From CAYJLW01 sp964370965 (GTDB lineage: Bacteria > Actinomycetota > Acidimicrobiia > UBA2766), in the NCBI GenBank assembly GCA_964370965.1, contig CAYJLW010000001.1, forward strand, positions 1 to 64,000: a stretch of DNA of 64,000 nt, in the 5' to 3' direction. Positions 48,773 through 59,052 of the stretch are shown here, in pieces. The translations under genes and the position numbers were made by a program. The stretch's first letter is position 1; every line of letters begins with the position of its first letter. The notes under the pieces were generated by a model. It worked only from the letters and a program-made list of their open reading frames with translations, was not told the DNA's origin and did no database searches.

Positions 48773-51700
48773 ATGCGGCAGTCCCCGGACGCCAACCCCT
48801 TGAACGACCGCCAGGACACCCACGAGCGCCGCCGCCGCGGCGGGCTCTCCAGAAGGGAGTTGCTCGCCGCCGCTCCCGCGGCCCTGGCCGGTGTCGTCGC
48901 CGGGACCCGCCCCGCCGCCGCCCTCGTGGGGGACCTCGCGCACCTCCAGGCCCTCCCGCCGGGTACGAACCCCTTCGTGAACTACCCGAACCGCGACTGG
49001 GAGAAGGTCTACCGCGACCTCTACCGGCCGGACTCCCAGTTCCACTACCTCTGCGCCCCGAACGACACCCACGGCTGCCTCCTGAAGGCGAACGTCAAGA
49101 ACGGCATCGTCGTCTACGCCGACCCCAGCTACGGATACGGCAAGGCGGGCGACGTCTACGGGAACAAGGCCTCCTCGCGGTGGGACCCTCGGGCCTGCAT
49201 CAGCGGTCTCTCCTACGTGCGGCGCATGTACTCCGACCGGCGCGTCAAGGGAACGTTCGTCCGCAAGGGTTTCAAGGCATGGGCGGACGCCGGCTTCCCC
49301 CGCGACCCCAAGTCGGGCAGGGTCCCGGTCCAGTACACCGAGGGCCGGGGCAAGGAGGAGTTCGTCAAGGTCGATTTCGACGACGCCTGCGAGATCTACG
49401 CCCGCGGCCTCATGGACGTCGCCGAGACCTACAGCGGCGAGGAGGGCGCCCGGCGCCTCCACCACCAGGGTTACGACGAGGCGATGATCGAGTCGATGCA
49501 CGGGGCGGGCACCCGGACCCTCAAGAACCGCGGCGGCATGCCTTATGACGCCATGTACCGCGTCGGGGGCCTGTACCGATTCGCCAACATGCTCGCCCTT
49601 CTCGACGACCACGTCCGCAAGGTCGGCCCAGAGGAGGCCCTGGGCGGGAAGCACTGGGACAACTACTGCTGGCACACCGACCTGCCGCCCGGGCACCCGA
49701 TGGTGAGCGGTCAGCAGACCATCGACTTCGACCTCTACACAGCCGAGAACGCGAACCTCATCACGCTGTGGGGCATGAACTGGATCGCCACGAAGATGCC
49801 CGACGGCCACTGGCTCACGGAGGCGAAGCTCAAAGGCACCAAGATCGTCACGATCGCCCCCGAGTACCAGTCCTCCACGTCCAAGGCCGACCGCGCCGTC
49901 GTGATCCGCCCGGGCTCCGACGGCGCCCTCGCCCTGGGCCTCGCCCACGTGATCGTGAAGGAGAAGCTCTACGACGAGGCCGCGGTCAAGACCCGCACCG
50001 ACCTGCCGGTGCTCGTGCGCACCGACAACCTCAAGTACCTGCGGCCCTCCGACGTGATCCCGGGCTACCAGCTCGCGAACCTCACGAACAGCATGACGCT
50101 CGTGGACGACGCCGCCTCTCTGAAGAAGAAGCCGCCCATGCCCCCGGCGCTCCAGTCGACGCAGTTCCTCTCCAAGGAGCTCCGTGCGGAATGGGGCGAC
50201 TTCATGGTCTGGGACACGGCGTCGAACGCCGCCAAGCCCATCAGCCGGGACAACGTCGGCCAGTACTTCACCGACATGGGCATCGACCCGGCCCTCGAGG
50301 GCGAGTTCGAGGTCGCCCTCGCCGACGGCAAGAAGGTGAAGGTCCGCCCCGTCTTCGACGCCATCAAGCAGCACCTCATGGACTCCGCGAGCCCGAAGCA
50401 GATCTCCGCGGTCACATGGGCGCCTGAGAAGGCGATCGTGGAGCTCGCCCGCCAGATCGCCGCCAACAAGCGGAAGACCCTCTTCACGACGGGCATGGGC
50501 CCGAACCACTTCTTCAACAACGACTGCAAGGACCGCACGATCATCCTTGTGGCGGCCCTCACCGACAACGTAGGCCACTTCGGCGGCACCGTCGGGAGCT
50601 ACGCGGGCAACTACCGCCTCGCCATGGTCCCCGGCATCGCCCAGTACGCCTTCGAGGATCCCTTCAACCAGAACCTCGACCCGAACACGCTCGCGAAGAT
50701 CCGCTGGTACTACAAGGGCGAGTCCGCCCACTACTACAACTACGGCGACCGGCCCCTGCGCGAGGGCAACCACCTCTTCACCGGCGAGACGCACATGCCC
50801 GCCCCCACGAAGACGGTCACCGTGGCGAACTCGAACTCGATCCTGGGCAACGCAAAGGGTGCCTACAAGGTGATCATGGAGACCCTGCCGAAGATCGAGA
50901 TGTACACGGTCGCCGACTGGTTCTGGACGGCGACCTGCGAGTACGCAGACATCGTCTTCGGCGTGGACTCCTGGGTGGAGCGTAAGCGCCCCGACCTCTT
51001 CGGGTCCGTGACGAACCCGTTCATCCAGGCCTGGCCCCGATCGCCCCTGCCCCGGATCTTCGACACCCACGACGACGTCGAGGTGTGGGCGAACATCGCG
51101 AAGAAGCTCGGCGAGCTCACAGGCGACGTCCGCTTCGAGAACCACTGGCACTTCGTGCACACGAACCAGGACGAGGTGTACCTGCAGCGGGCATTCGACG
51201 CCGGCAACACGACCAAGGGCTACAAGTTCACCGACCTCGACAAGTCCTGCGAGGCGGGGACGCCCTTCTACATGATGATGCGCACGAGCCCCCGCATAGT
51301 GGGCTACGAGCAGACCTACGAGTCCAAGCCCTGGTACACCAAGACGGGCCGCCTCGAGTTCTACCGGGAGGAGGACGAGTTCGTCGCCAGCGGCGAGAAC
51401 CTCCCCGTACACCGCGAGCCCGTCGACGGCACCGTGTACGAGCCCAACGTCATCCTCGCCGCCGACCACCCCCTCATAAGACCCAAGACACCGGCGGACT
51501 ACGACCTCGACCCGAAGGACATGAGCACAGACGTCCGCCAGGTGCGCAACGTCGTGCTCACCCCGGAGGAGATCGCGAAGTCCAAGCACCCCCTGCGCAA
51601 GGACGGCTTCACCCACATCCTGATCACGCCCAAGTACCGCCACGCCTGCCACTCCATGGGCGCCAGCGTGGACACGGACACGATCATCTGGGGTCCCTTC

Positions 51701-52330
51701 GGAGACTTCTACCGCCACGACAAGCGCAAGCCCTGGTCCGCCGAGGGCTACGTCGACATGAACCCGGCCGACGCCGAGGAGCTCGGCTTCCACGACGGCG
51801 ACTACGTCTACGTCGACGCCGACCCCGAGGACCGGCCGTTCAAGGGCTGGCAGGAGAAACCGGACGACTACAAGGTGATGCGCTGGCTCGTGCGGGTGCG
51901 CTACAACCCGAGCCTCGCCCGCCAGGTGGGCCGGGCCTGGTTCCACTTCTACATCTCCACGCACGGATCCGTGGAGGGCCACGAGACGCGAGAGGACGGC
52001 CTCGCCAAGAACCCACGGACGAACTACCAGGCCGCCTACCGCTTCGGCAGCCACCAGTCTGTCACCCGGGCCTGGCTGCGGCCCACGCTCCAGACCGACT
52101 CGATGGCCCGCAAGGACACCATCGGCCAGGTCCTGAACAAGGGTTTCGCCCTCGACACGCACCAGGTCACGGGCGCGCCCAAGGAGTCCTTCGTGAAGTT
52201 CACCCCCGGCGAGCCCGGCGGCGAGGACGGCGAGGGCCTCTGGTACCCGGCGAAGGAAGGCTTCCGGCCCGGCCGGGAGAACGACGCCATGAAGCAGTAC
52301 CTCCAGGGCAAGTTCATCACGGAGAGGTAG
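48773..52330 (+). CDS. type II DMSO-reductase-family molybdopterin catalytic subunit
   Basis: 1185 residues. Tat signal SRRELLAAAPAALAGVVAG (twin Arg 27-28), so it is exported folded. Fe-S site: His91, Cys94, Cys102, Cys142 (FHYLCAPNDTHGCLLKANVK, then RACISG), giving C-x7-C where NarG-type enzymes have C-x3-C. The Mo-binding Asp aligns with Asp303 in HTDLPPGHPMVSGQQT, which places it in type II (NarG, EbdA, SerA, ClrA, DdhA). Cofactor-domain motifs ENANLITLWGMNWIATKMPD and KIVTIAPEYQSSTSKAD agree. Substrate is not decidable: nitrate, nitrite, selenate, chlorate, DMS or hydrocarbon chemistry all occur in type II. CAGGAGG precedes the ATG. Confidence 0.88.
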   Translation: MRQSPDANPLNDRQDTHERRRRGGLSRRELLAAAPAALAGVVAGTRPAAALVGDLAHLQALPPGTNPFVNYPNRDWEKVYRDLYRPDSQFHYLCAPNDTHGCLLKANVKNGIVVYADPSYGYGKAGDVYGNKASSRWDPRACISGLSYVRRMYSDRRVKGTFVRKGFKAWADAGFPRDPKSGRVPVQYTEGRGKEEFVKVDFDDACEIYARGLMDVAETYSGEEGARRLHHQGYDEAMIESMHGAGTRTLKNRGGMPYDAMYRVGGLYRFANMLALLDDHVRKVGPEEALGGKHWDNYCWHTDLPPGHPMVSGQQTIDFDLYTAENANLITLWGMNWIATKMPDGHWLTEAKLKGTKIVTIAPEYQSSTSKADRAVVIRPGSDGALALGLAHVIVKEKLYDEAAVKTRTDLPVLVRTDNLKYLRPSDVIPGYQLANLTNSMTLVDDAASLKKKPPMPPALQSTQFLSKELRAEWGDFMVWDTASNAAKPISRDNVGQYFTDMGIDPALEGEFEVALADGKKVKVRPVFDAIKQHLMDSASPKQISAVTWAPEKAIVELARQIAANKRKTLFTTGMGPNHFFNNDCKDRTIILVAALTDNVGHFGGTVGSYAGNYRLAMVPGIAQYAFEDPFNQNLDPNTLAKIRWYYKGESAHYYNYGDRPLREGNHLFTGETHMPAPTKTVTVANSNSILGNAKGAYKVIMETLPKIEMYTVADWFWTATCEYADIVFGVDSWVERKRPDLFGSVTNPFIQAWPRSPLPRIFDTHDDVEVWANIAKKLGELTGDVRFENHWHFVHTNQDEVYLQRAFDAGNTTKGYKFTDLDKSCEAGTPFYMMMRTSPRIVGYEQTYESKPWYTKTGRLEFYREEDEFVASGENLPVHREPVDGTVYEPNVILAADHPLIRPKTPADYDLDPKDMSTDVRQVRNVVLTPEEIAKSKHPLRKDGFTHILITPKYRHACHSMGASVDTDTIIWGPFGDFYRHDKRKPWSAEGYVDMNPADAEELGFHDGDYVYVDADPEDRPFKGWQEKPDDYKVMRWLVRVRYNPSLARQVGRAWFHFYISTHGSVEGHETREDGLAKNPRTNYQAAYRFGSHQSVTRAWLRPTLQTDSMARKDTIGQVLNKGFALDTHQVTGAPKESFVKFTPGEPGGEDGEGLWYPAKEGFRPGRENDAMKQYLQGKFITER

Positions 52331-52339
52331 GTCACCCAA

Positions 52340-53479
<1,140 letters not shown>

Positions 53480-53489
53480 GGAGGCCGAG

Positions 53490-54554
53490 ATGACACCCGA
53501 CGGGACCCCCACAGAAACGGCCGGGACCGAGGAGAACGGCGCCGAGGCGAGCGAAGCCGGCACCGAGGCTGTCCGGACCGAGTTGGAGCCCACGGACGAG
53601 AAGCCCACGGCCGTCGTCGCCGAGGCGGTGGCGAAGCCCGTGGACAGGCGCAAGTTCATCGCCGGCGGCGTCGCGGGAGCCGCCGTCGTCGGGGGTGCCG
53701 CCTACGGCCTCACCCGCCTGGCGGCGGAGGCCCCCCTCACGACCCACGTCACGTCCGCGCGCATCACGAAGTCCGTGCCGGTGCACGACCCGAGCTCGCC
53801 CCTGTGGGACGCCGGCGAGCAGGCCCGCATCGAGATGGACGGCCAGGTGTTCTCGATGCCGATGCGCCAGAAGCCGTTCGTGGACTCCGTCAAGGTCCGC
53901 TCCGTCAACGACGGCGACGTCATCGGGTTTCTCCTCGAGTGGGCGGTGCCGGTGTCGCGCAACTCCACGGTGCTCTGCGACCGTTTCCGCGACGGCTGCG
54001 CCGTCCTCCTCGCCCCGCCCGACGCCCCCGAAGGCGTGCGGATGATGGGTGCCCCCAACATGGCCGTCACGATCATGCAATGGAAGTCGGACTGGCAGCG
54101 CGACGTCGACAAGGGGTATCAGGGCGTGGAGTCAGCGTTCCCGAACCTCGCCTTCGACTACTACCCGCCGCTCACCCCGGGGGAGTCCAACGTGAAGGGC
54201 GCCGACGGCTACTTCGCCAAGGGCGTCACGCAGTGGCTGCCCGGCTTCGCCGCCGGCAACCCGCTTGTGAAGATGGAGCGCCTCAGCCCCGTGGAGAAGC
54301 TCCACGCCAAAGGCTTCGGCACCGCCCAGACTCTCCCCACCCAGGACGGCGACGGTCGTGGGGTGTGGGCCGACGGCGTGTGGAAGGTCGTGATCGCCCG
54401 GCCCCTCGACTCCGTGAACGAGGACGAGGTGAAGGTCGAACCGGGCGAGACGCACGGCATGGCCGTCGCCGTCTGGGCGGGCATGGCCAAGGACCGGGGC
54501 GGACAGAAGTCGCCCTCCAAGAAGCTCCTCCGCCTCCACGTCGAGAAGGGCTGA
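53490..54554 (+). CDS. ethylbenzene-dehydrogenase-type haem b subunit
   Basis: 354 residues. An unusually long acidic N-tail (about 50 residues) precedes a twin-Arg segment DRRKFIAGGVAGAAVVGGAA, which may anchor or export it. The body is the EB_dh/cytochrome DMSO-type fold: GDVIGFLLEWAVPVSRNS, then GAPNMAVTIMQWKSDWQ, where a Met is the likely haem ligand, and GVWADGVWKVVIARPL. Relatives (EbdC, SerC, DdhC, ClrC) pass electrons between the Fe-S subunit and soluble cytochromes. A NarI-type quinol subunit is absent. GAGGAGG precedes the ATG. Confidence 0.85.
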   Translation: MTPDGTPTETAGTEENGAEASEAGTEAVRTELEPTDEKPTAVVAEAVAKPVDRRKFIAGGVAGAAVVGGAAYGLTRLAAEAPLTTHVTSARITKSVPVHDPSSPLWDAGEQARIEMDGQVFSMPMRQKPFVDSVKVRSVNDGDVIGFLLEWAVPVSRNSTVLCDRFRDGCAVLLAPPDAPEGVRMMGAPNMAVTIMQWKSDWQRDVDKGYQGVESAFPNLAFDYYPPLTPGESNVKGADGYFAKGVTQWLPGFAAGNPLVKMERLSPVEKLHAKGFGTAQTLPTQDGDGRGVWADGVWKVVIARPLDSVNEDEVKVEPGETHGMAVAVWAGMAKDRGGQKSPSKKLLRLHVEKG

Positions 54555-54557
54555 GCC

Positions 54558-55316
54558 GTGGCCGCCTCCGCCCCCACAACGCAAGAGCCGAACACCACCG
54601 TGGTGCGGGCGGCGGCCTACAGCCGCCTCGCCCGCCTCCTCGGCGAGGACGTCACCCCGCTCACCGACGGATCGGGGATCGAGGAGCTGCAGTGGTGCCT
54701 CGACGTCCTCGAAGTCGACCCCGGCGGCGCCCTCGACGAGGTCGCCGGGCACGCCTGGGACCCTGACACGCTCTCTCTCGACCGCACGACCCTCTTCGAG
54801 CAGGGCAGGGTGGCCCCCTACGAGATGTCGTACCTGCCCGCGGGCCCCGCCGGGCACGTGGGCCAGCTCGCCGACGTCTCGGGCTTCTACCGCGCCTTCG
54901 GCTTCCGGGTCGAGGGTGAGCGCCCCGACCATGTGGCCGCCGAGCTCGAGTTCGCCGCCGTCCTCGCCCTGGCGACGGCCCACGCGACGGAGGACGGCAA
55001 CGACGACGCCGCCGCCGTGTGCGAGGACGCCTACCGCAAGTTCCTCCGCGACCACCTCGGCTGTTGGCTCGACCGCTACGCCCGCAGGCTCCACGCGGAG
55101 GCCGCCGGCACGCCCTATCCCGCCCTCGTCGAGACGGCGGCGCTCTTCGTGGCCGGGGAGGCCCGCCGCCTCGGCGTCGAGCCCTACCAGCCCGTGGGCC
55201 TCCTCGCCGGTGACACGGAGACGGAGGAGGATTTCGCGCTCGAATGCGGCTCCTGCCCGGAGGCCGCACGCCTCGCCGGGGAGGCGCCCGGCGCCCCGAA
55301 CGTCCGCGAGGGCTGA
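54558..55316 (+). CDS. TorD/NarJ-like molybdoenzyme chaperone
   Basis: 252 residues, all-helical. AAYSRLARLLGE at the start, then EQGRVAPYEMSYLPAGPAGHVGQLADVSGFYRAFGF, which matches the TorD/DmsD/NarJ core, and DHLGCWLDRYARRL. Such proteins hold the Mo subunit until cofactor insertion and proofread Tat export. GTG at 54558 follows the haem subunit by 3 bases, completing the operon. The C-terminal ECGSCPEAARL adds two Cys. Confidence 0.85.
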   Translation: MAASAPTTQEPNTTVVRAAAYSRLARLLGEDVTPLTDGSGIEELQWCLDVLEVDPGGALDEVAGHAWDPDTLSLDRTTLFEQGRVAPYEMSYLPAGPAGHVGQLADVSGFYRAFGFRVEGERPDHVAAELEFAAVLALATAHATEDGNDDAAAVCEDAYRKFLRDHLGCWLDRYARRLHAEAAGTPYPALVETAALFVAGEARRLGVEPYQPVGLLAGDTETEEDFALECGSCPEAARLAGEAPGAPNVREG

Positions 55317-55489
55317 GCAGGCCCCGAGGTCCGTCGCCCTCGTCTTGGGTCGCCGCGGCTTCCTGCACCTCCCCTGGCGCGGACCGAGGGGGGGACTCCG
55401 GTCCTCCCCGCGGCTCCCGCGGGCGAGGTGACCGGGGGCGGGGGGGCACGTAAACCCGGGCCCGCGCCCCCCGGAACGGGGCTTCGTCC

Positions 55490-57724
55490 TCAGCTTCCCA
55501 CCGGGACGGCGGGTTCCGCCTCGCGGGTGGGGGCCGACTGCGAGGGGGAGGCGGGCGATCCCGGCGGCGGGGGTTGCGCGCCCTCGACGTTCAGGTGGGG
55601 CAGGACACGGTCCAGCCAGCGGGGGAGCCACCAGTTCGCCTCCCCCAGCAGGGCCATGGTGGCGGGGACGAGCACGAGGCGCACGATCGTGGCGTCCACG
55701 ATCACGGCGACGGCGAGGCCGACCCCCATCATCTTCACGAACACGTTGTCCACGAGGACGAAGCCGGCGAACACCGAGACCATGATGAGGGCGGCGGAGC
55801 TGATCACCTTCGCCGTGGCCGTGAGGCCGGACGCGACGGCGCTGCGGTTGTTCTCGCCCGCGAGGTGGTGTTCCCGTATGCGGCTGAGTAGGAACACCTC
55901 GTAGTCCATCGAGAGGCCGAAGAGGATCGCGAACATCATCATCGGGGCGAAGGACACGATGGGGACCGCCCGTTCGAGGTCCAGCAGGGTGCCTCCCCAC
56001 CCCCATTGGAAGAGCGCCACGACGACGCCGTACGCCGCCCCGATCGAGAGAAGGTTCATCACCGCCGCCTTCAGGGGCACGAGCAGGGACCGGAACACCG
56101 CCATGAGGAGGAGGAAGGAGAGGCCCACGACGCCGAGGATGAACCAGGGGAGGCTGCCGCTCACCCGGTCCGTGAGGTCGATGAGCGCCGGTGTCAGTCC
56201 GGTCACGTACACCCTGGTGCGACCCGCGCCCAGGGCGCCGGGCAGGACTTCGTCTCGGAGGCGGCGCACGAGTCGCGCCGTCGCCGGGGCATGCGGTGCC
56301 GTCGACGGGATCACCGTGACCACGGTCACGTCGGAGCGCGAGGACGCCAGCGGCGGCGTGACGGATGCCACACCGTACGCGTCTCGCAGCGAGTCCGCGA
56401 TGCGGACGAGTTGCGCCTGGCCGGTGGGTCGGTCGACGACGACCAGGAACGGTCCGTTGAAGCCGGGGCCGAAGCCGGCGGCGAGGAGGTCGTAGGCGCG
56501 CCTAGTGGAGCTCCGCGGCGGGTCGCTGCTGGAGTCGAGGAGGCCGAAGCGCATCGACAGGACCGGCAGGGCGAGCAGAGTGAGCAGGGCCAACGACAAG
56601 ATGACGAAGGGCCACGGATGGTCGCTCACGCGGTGGGACCACCGCGCCCAGCCGTGGAGGTGACCGTCGGCCTCCGCCACCGCCTCCGCGCTTGTCCCGA
56701 TGCCGGGGATCCGCCACCGGTCGACGGAGTGTCCGAGGGCACCCAGGAGCGCGGGGAGAAGGGTCGTGGCGCCCAGGACGGCGGCGACCACGGCGAGGGC
56801 GGCGCACCAGCCCAGTGTCGTGACGAACGGGACGCCGGCGAAGGCGAGGCCCAGGGTCGCGATGGCCACGGTGCCTCCGGCGACGACGACGGCGCTTCCG
56901 GCCGTCGACAGCGCCGCCGCCACCGATTCCAGGACGTCGCTACCGGCGGCAAGCTCCCGCCGGTAGCGGGTGACGACGAAGAGGGAGTAGTCGATCCCGA
57001 CGCCGAGTCCGATCATGACGGCGAGGATGGACGCCTCGGACCCCACGTCCGTCACCGCTGCCAGGAAGGTGATCACCGAGGTACCCAGCGCCACCCCGAG
57101 GAGGGCGGTCAGAAGCGGGAGACCGGCGGCGAGGACGGAGCCGAAGGCGAGGAGGAGGATGACCACGGCGGCGAGGAGGCCCACACGCTCGGAGAACTCC
57201 GTGTCCGGGGTCTCGGCCTGGGTTGCCGGGCTCCCGGCGAAGGCCGTGACGATCCCGTAGCGCCGCAGCGGCGCCGTGGCCCGTTCCAGAGCGCGGAGGT
57301 CGCGCTCGCCGAGTTCGACCGCACCCACGCCGTACGTCACGGTGCTCACGGCGGTGCGTTCGTTCCGGGAGACCTCCGGGGACAGCGGCGCAAACGGGTC
57401 GGTGGCCGAGCTGACGTGGGGAAGCCGCCGGATGCGGGCCAGGGCATCGTGGATCTGCTCCACGGCCTCCGGGCCCGCGAACGAACCCCGCCGGGCGTGG
57501 AAGACGGCTTGGCCGGAGGCGTTCTGCGTCCCCGGGAACGCCCGCGCGTACACGTCCGCACCCGTCTGCGACTCCGTGCCCGGAACCGTGTAGTCCGCGC
57601 TCGGTGCCCCACCGGCGAGGCGGCCGGCCGTGCCCACCCCGGCGAGGACGACCACCCAGACCGCGATCACGATCCACTTGTGCCTCGCGCAGGTGCGCCC
57701 CAGCCGTCCCAGGAACGCTGACAT
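55490..57724 (-). CDS. MMPL/RND-family membrane transporter
   Basis: 744 residues with 11-12 membrane segments in two halves. MSAFLGRLGRTCARHKWIVI opens TM1. SEASILAVMIGLGVGIDYSLFVVTRYRREL and the second-half repeat MMMFAILFGLSMDYEVFLLSRIREHH are the MMPL signatures with the proton-relay Asp-Tyr. Relatives export mycolic-type or other lipids. The tail is Pro/Ser-rich. ATG 57724. Confidence 0.9.
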   Translation of the reverse strand: MSAFLGRLGRTCARHKWIVIAVWVVVLAGVGTAGRLAGGAPSADYTVPGTESQTGADVYARAFPGTQNASGQAVFHARRGSFAGPEAVEQIHDALARIRRLPHVSSATDPFAPLSPEVSRNERTAVSTVTYGVGAVELGERDLRALERATAPLRRYGIVTAFAGSPATQAETPDTEFSERVGLLAAVVILLLAFGSVLAAGLPLLTALLGVALGTSVITFLAAVTDVGSEASILAVMIGLGVGIDYSLFVVTRYRRELAAGSDVLESVAAALSTAGSAVVVAGGTVAIATLGLAFAGVPFVTTLGWCAALAVVAAVLGATTLLPALLGALGHSVDRWRIPGIGTSAEAVAEADGHLHGWARWSHRVSDHPWPFVILSLALLTLLALPVLSMRFGLLDSSSDPPRSSTRRAYDLLAAGFGPGFNGPFLVVVDRPTGQAQLVRIADSLRDAYGVASVTPPLASSRSDVTVVTVIPSTAPHAPATARLVRRLRDEVLPGALGAGRTRVYVTGLTPALIDLTDRVSGSLPWFILGVVGLSFLLLMAVFRSLLVPLKAAVMNLLSIGAAYGVVVALFQWGWGGTLLDLERAVPIVSFAPMMMFAILFGLSMDYEVFLLSRIREHHLAGENNRSAVASGLTATAKVISSAALIMVSVFAGFVLVDNVFVKMMGVGLAVAVIVDATIVRLVLVPATMALLGEANWWLPRWLDRVLPHLNVEGAQPPPPGSPASPSQSAPTREAEPAVPVGS

Positions 57725-57923
57725 GTTCTCTCCGCAGTCGCCGACGCGTCTCGGTGAGAGTCTCGGCACGGCCGGTTCGGGACCGAAGCCCGAAAGGCGC
57801 CGGCGGTTCGGCCGGGCGTGGGTCCTGTCACGCCGTCTCCCCCCAATGTGATGCCGAATCCACGGAATTCCGGGACAACAGCTTCACTTCAGCCTCCTGG
57901 CATCACTTCGGCGCCCGGGTCCG

Positions 57924-58062
57924 AGGGGGGACGAAGTCCCCCTTCGAGGGCGTGCGGTGAGGGTGGTCTGTTCGCTAGGCCGGGCTTTGCCCGGCCGGAA
58001 CGGCGTGTGGCCCGGGTGGCGGGCGCGTCGGGGGGGGTGTTCGAGGGGGGACGAAGTCCCCC
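57924..58062. repeat. hairpin repeat A-B-A
   Basis: Hairpin A (GGGGGAC-gaa-GTCCCCC) at 57926-57942, B (GGCCGGGC-ttt-GCCCGGCC) at 57978-57996, and A again at 58046-58062. It is in the opposite orientation to the array at 12868 and resembles REP/BIME structures. The 300 bases around it hold no gene. Confidence 0.8.
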
Positions 58063-58130
58063 TTCGAGGGCGTGCGGTGGGGATGTGTGCGCTGACAGAC
58101 CCATGCCAGGGCAACGCCCCTGGCAGCGCT

Positions 58131-58400
58131 TCAGTCGGCGGGCTTGCGCGGGCGACCGGCGTGCTGCATGGACTTCGTGGTGTCGGCACCGCGGGTCATC
58201 TCCTGCAACCGGCCGACCGACAGGCCGGTGAGCTTCGCGAGCGAGCGCAGACCGAGGCCGGCTTCGCGTAGTTGCGTGAGCGCGGCGGCGCGGATGTCGC
58301 CGAGTTCGACTACGAGCGCCTGGGCGGCTTCGACGGCCGTGGTGGCGACGGTGTAGCGCTCGAAGGGGTCTTCGACCTTGCGGATCTGTTCGGGCTTCAC
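58131..58400 (-). CDS. small helix-turn-helix protein
   Basis: 89 residues from GTG 58400, with GGAGGC four bases upstream. RKVEDPFERYTVATTAVEAA leads into a C-terminal HTH (LREAGLGLRSLAKLTGLSVGRLQEMTRG) similar to small sigma-like HTH proteins of actinobacteria. It is probably a DNA-binding regulator of its mobile-looking neighbourhood. Confidence 0.65.
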   Translation of the reverse strand: MKPEQIRKVEDPFERYTVATTAVEAAQALVVELGDIRAAALTQLREAGLGLRSLAKLTGLSVGRLQEMTRGADTTKSMQHAGRPRKPAD

Positions 58401-58430
58401 GACCGCCTCCAGGTGCCGTAGGCTGGTGGC

Positions 58431-58447
58431 CTCTTGCGAAGCCAACC
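58431..58447. repeat. 17-base copy of the tRNA variable arm
   Basis: CTCTTGCGAAGCCAACC here repeats 58544-58560 inside the tRNA exactly. It may be a duplication or an attachment-site half. Confidence 0.6.
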
Positions 58448-58463
58448 GGATCCGTCCGGTGTT

Positions 58464-58495
58464 GGAGGCGGGGCGTTCCGACGCTCCGCCTCCTC
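58464..58495 (-). terminator. hairpin after the tRNA
   Basis: GGAGGCGG and CCGCCTCC frame a GC stem with GGCGT/ACGCT inside, just downstream of the minus-strand tRNA. A likely terminator. Confidence 0.55.
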
Positions 58496-58514
58496 CGCGT
58501 CCCGGCGGGGTGGA

Positions 58515-58602
58515 CGGAGGGTGAGGGATTCGAACCCTCGTGGCTCTTGCGAAGCCAACCTCGGAGTATCAATCCGGTGCCTTACCACTCGGCCAACCCT
58601 CC
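58515..58602 (-). tRNA. class II tRNA with anticodon GAT
   Basis: Acceptor GGAGGGT/ACCCTCC, discriminator G, CCA not encoded exactly (TCCA). D-arm GCC-GAGTGGTAA-GGC, anticodon arm CCGGA-TTGATAC-TCCGA (four pairs plus a C-A mismatch), T-arm GAGGG-TTCGAAT-CCCTC. A long variable arm TGGCT-TCGCAAG-AGCCA makes it class II, the form of Ser, Leu and Tyr tRNAs. The loop gives anticodon GAT (Ile codons). Body and G73 look Ser-like. Confidence 0.75.
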
Positions 58603-58637
58603 GCACACCAAGAGAATAGCACACCCACCCTATAACG

Positions 58638-58784
58638 TCAAGGGGTAGGGATAACGTTCTCGGTGGCAGGAGGGTTTTCTTCGTCCTCGTCGGCCGCTGG
58701 GGCGTCGGGGTCCACGGCGAGTAGCGCTCGCAGGGCCTCCTCGGGGTCGAGGGGGATCAACGTGCGCTCCTCCGGGTCCTTCAT
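58638..58784 (-). CDS. tiny acidic protein, unknown
   Basis: 48 residues (MKDPEERTLIPLDPEEALRA, then an acidic tail AADEDEENPP). ATG 58784 overlaps the stop of the next gene upstream (ATGA), so it is translationally coupled. No family is recognised. Confidence 0.5.
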   Translation of the reverse strand: MKDPEERTLIPLDPEEALRALLAVDPDAPAADEDEENPPATENVIPTP

Positions 58785-58993
58785 GCTGGCGTGGGCACGC
58801 TGACAGCATCGAGCGGCCACGGGATCCCGTCGGGCTCGTCACCCTTAGCTTGCGAACGGGCGTACTCCTCCTCGGTGCAAACCCACACGACGGGGAAATC
58901 GCGACCTCGCTTCGGTGCGCCGATGGCGCGCATTCGGATGGTGTCGCCGGATGCTGTGGTGACGTCAAGAACGCTGCCCGGTTCGATGTTCAT
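58781..58993 (-). CDS. small beta-rich protein, unknown
   Basis: 70 residues: MNIEPGSVLDVTTASGDTIR, MRAIGAPKRGRDFPVVWVCT, EEEYARS. Predicted beta strands suggest an SH3-like fold. A good promoter lies six bases before its ATG (leaderless). It is paired with the tiny gene downstream. Function unknown. Confidence 0.55.
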   Translation of the reverse strand: MNIEPGSVLDVTTASGDTIRMRAIGAPKRGRDFPVVWVCTEEEYARSQAKGDEPDGIPWPLDAVSVPTPA

Positions 58994-58999
58994 GGTCCG

Positions 59000-59028
59000 A
59001 TTATGAGGACTGCCAAACCGGCCGCCAA
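59000..59028 (-). promoter_or_regulatory. leaderless promoter of the small two-gene operon
   Basis: On the minus strand TTGGCG (59023-59028), a 17-base spacer and CATAAT (59000-59005), followed by six bases and the ATG at 58993. Confidence 0.65.
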
Positions 59029-59052
59029 GGGTTATCTGCGCCTCCTTGCGTA

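Noticed and set aside
58515..58602. tRNA-Tyr or tRNA-Leu
   Set aside because: The acceptor resembles Tyr, but the 7-base loop TTGATAC gives GAT, and the discriminator is G, not the A expected for Tyr or Leu.
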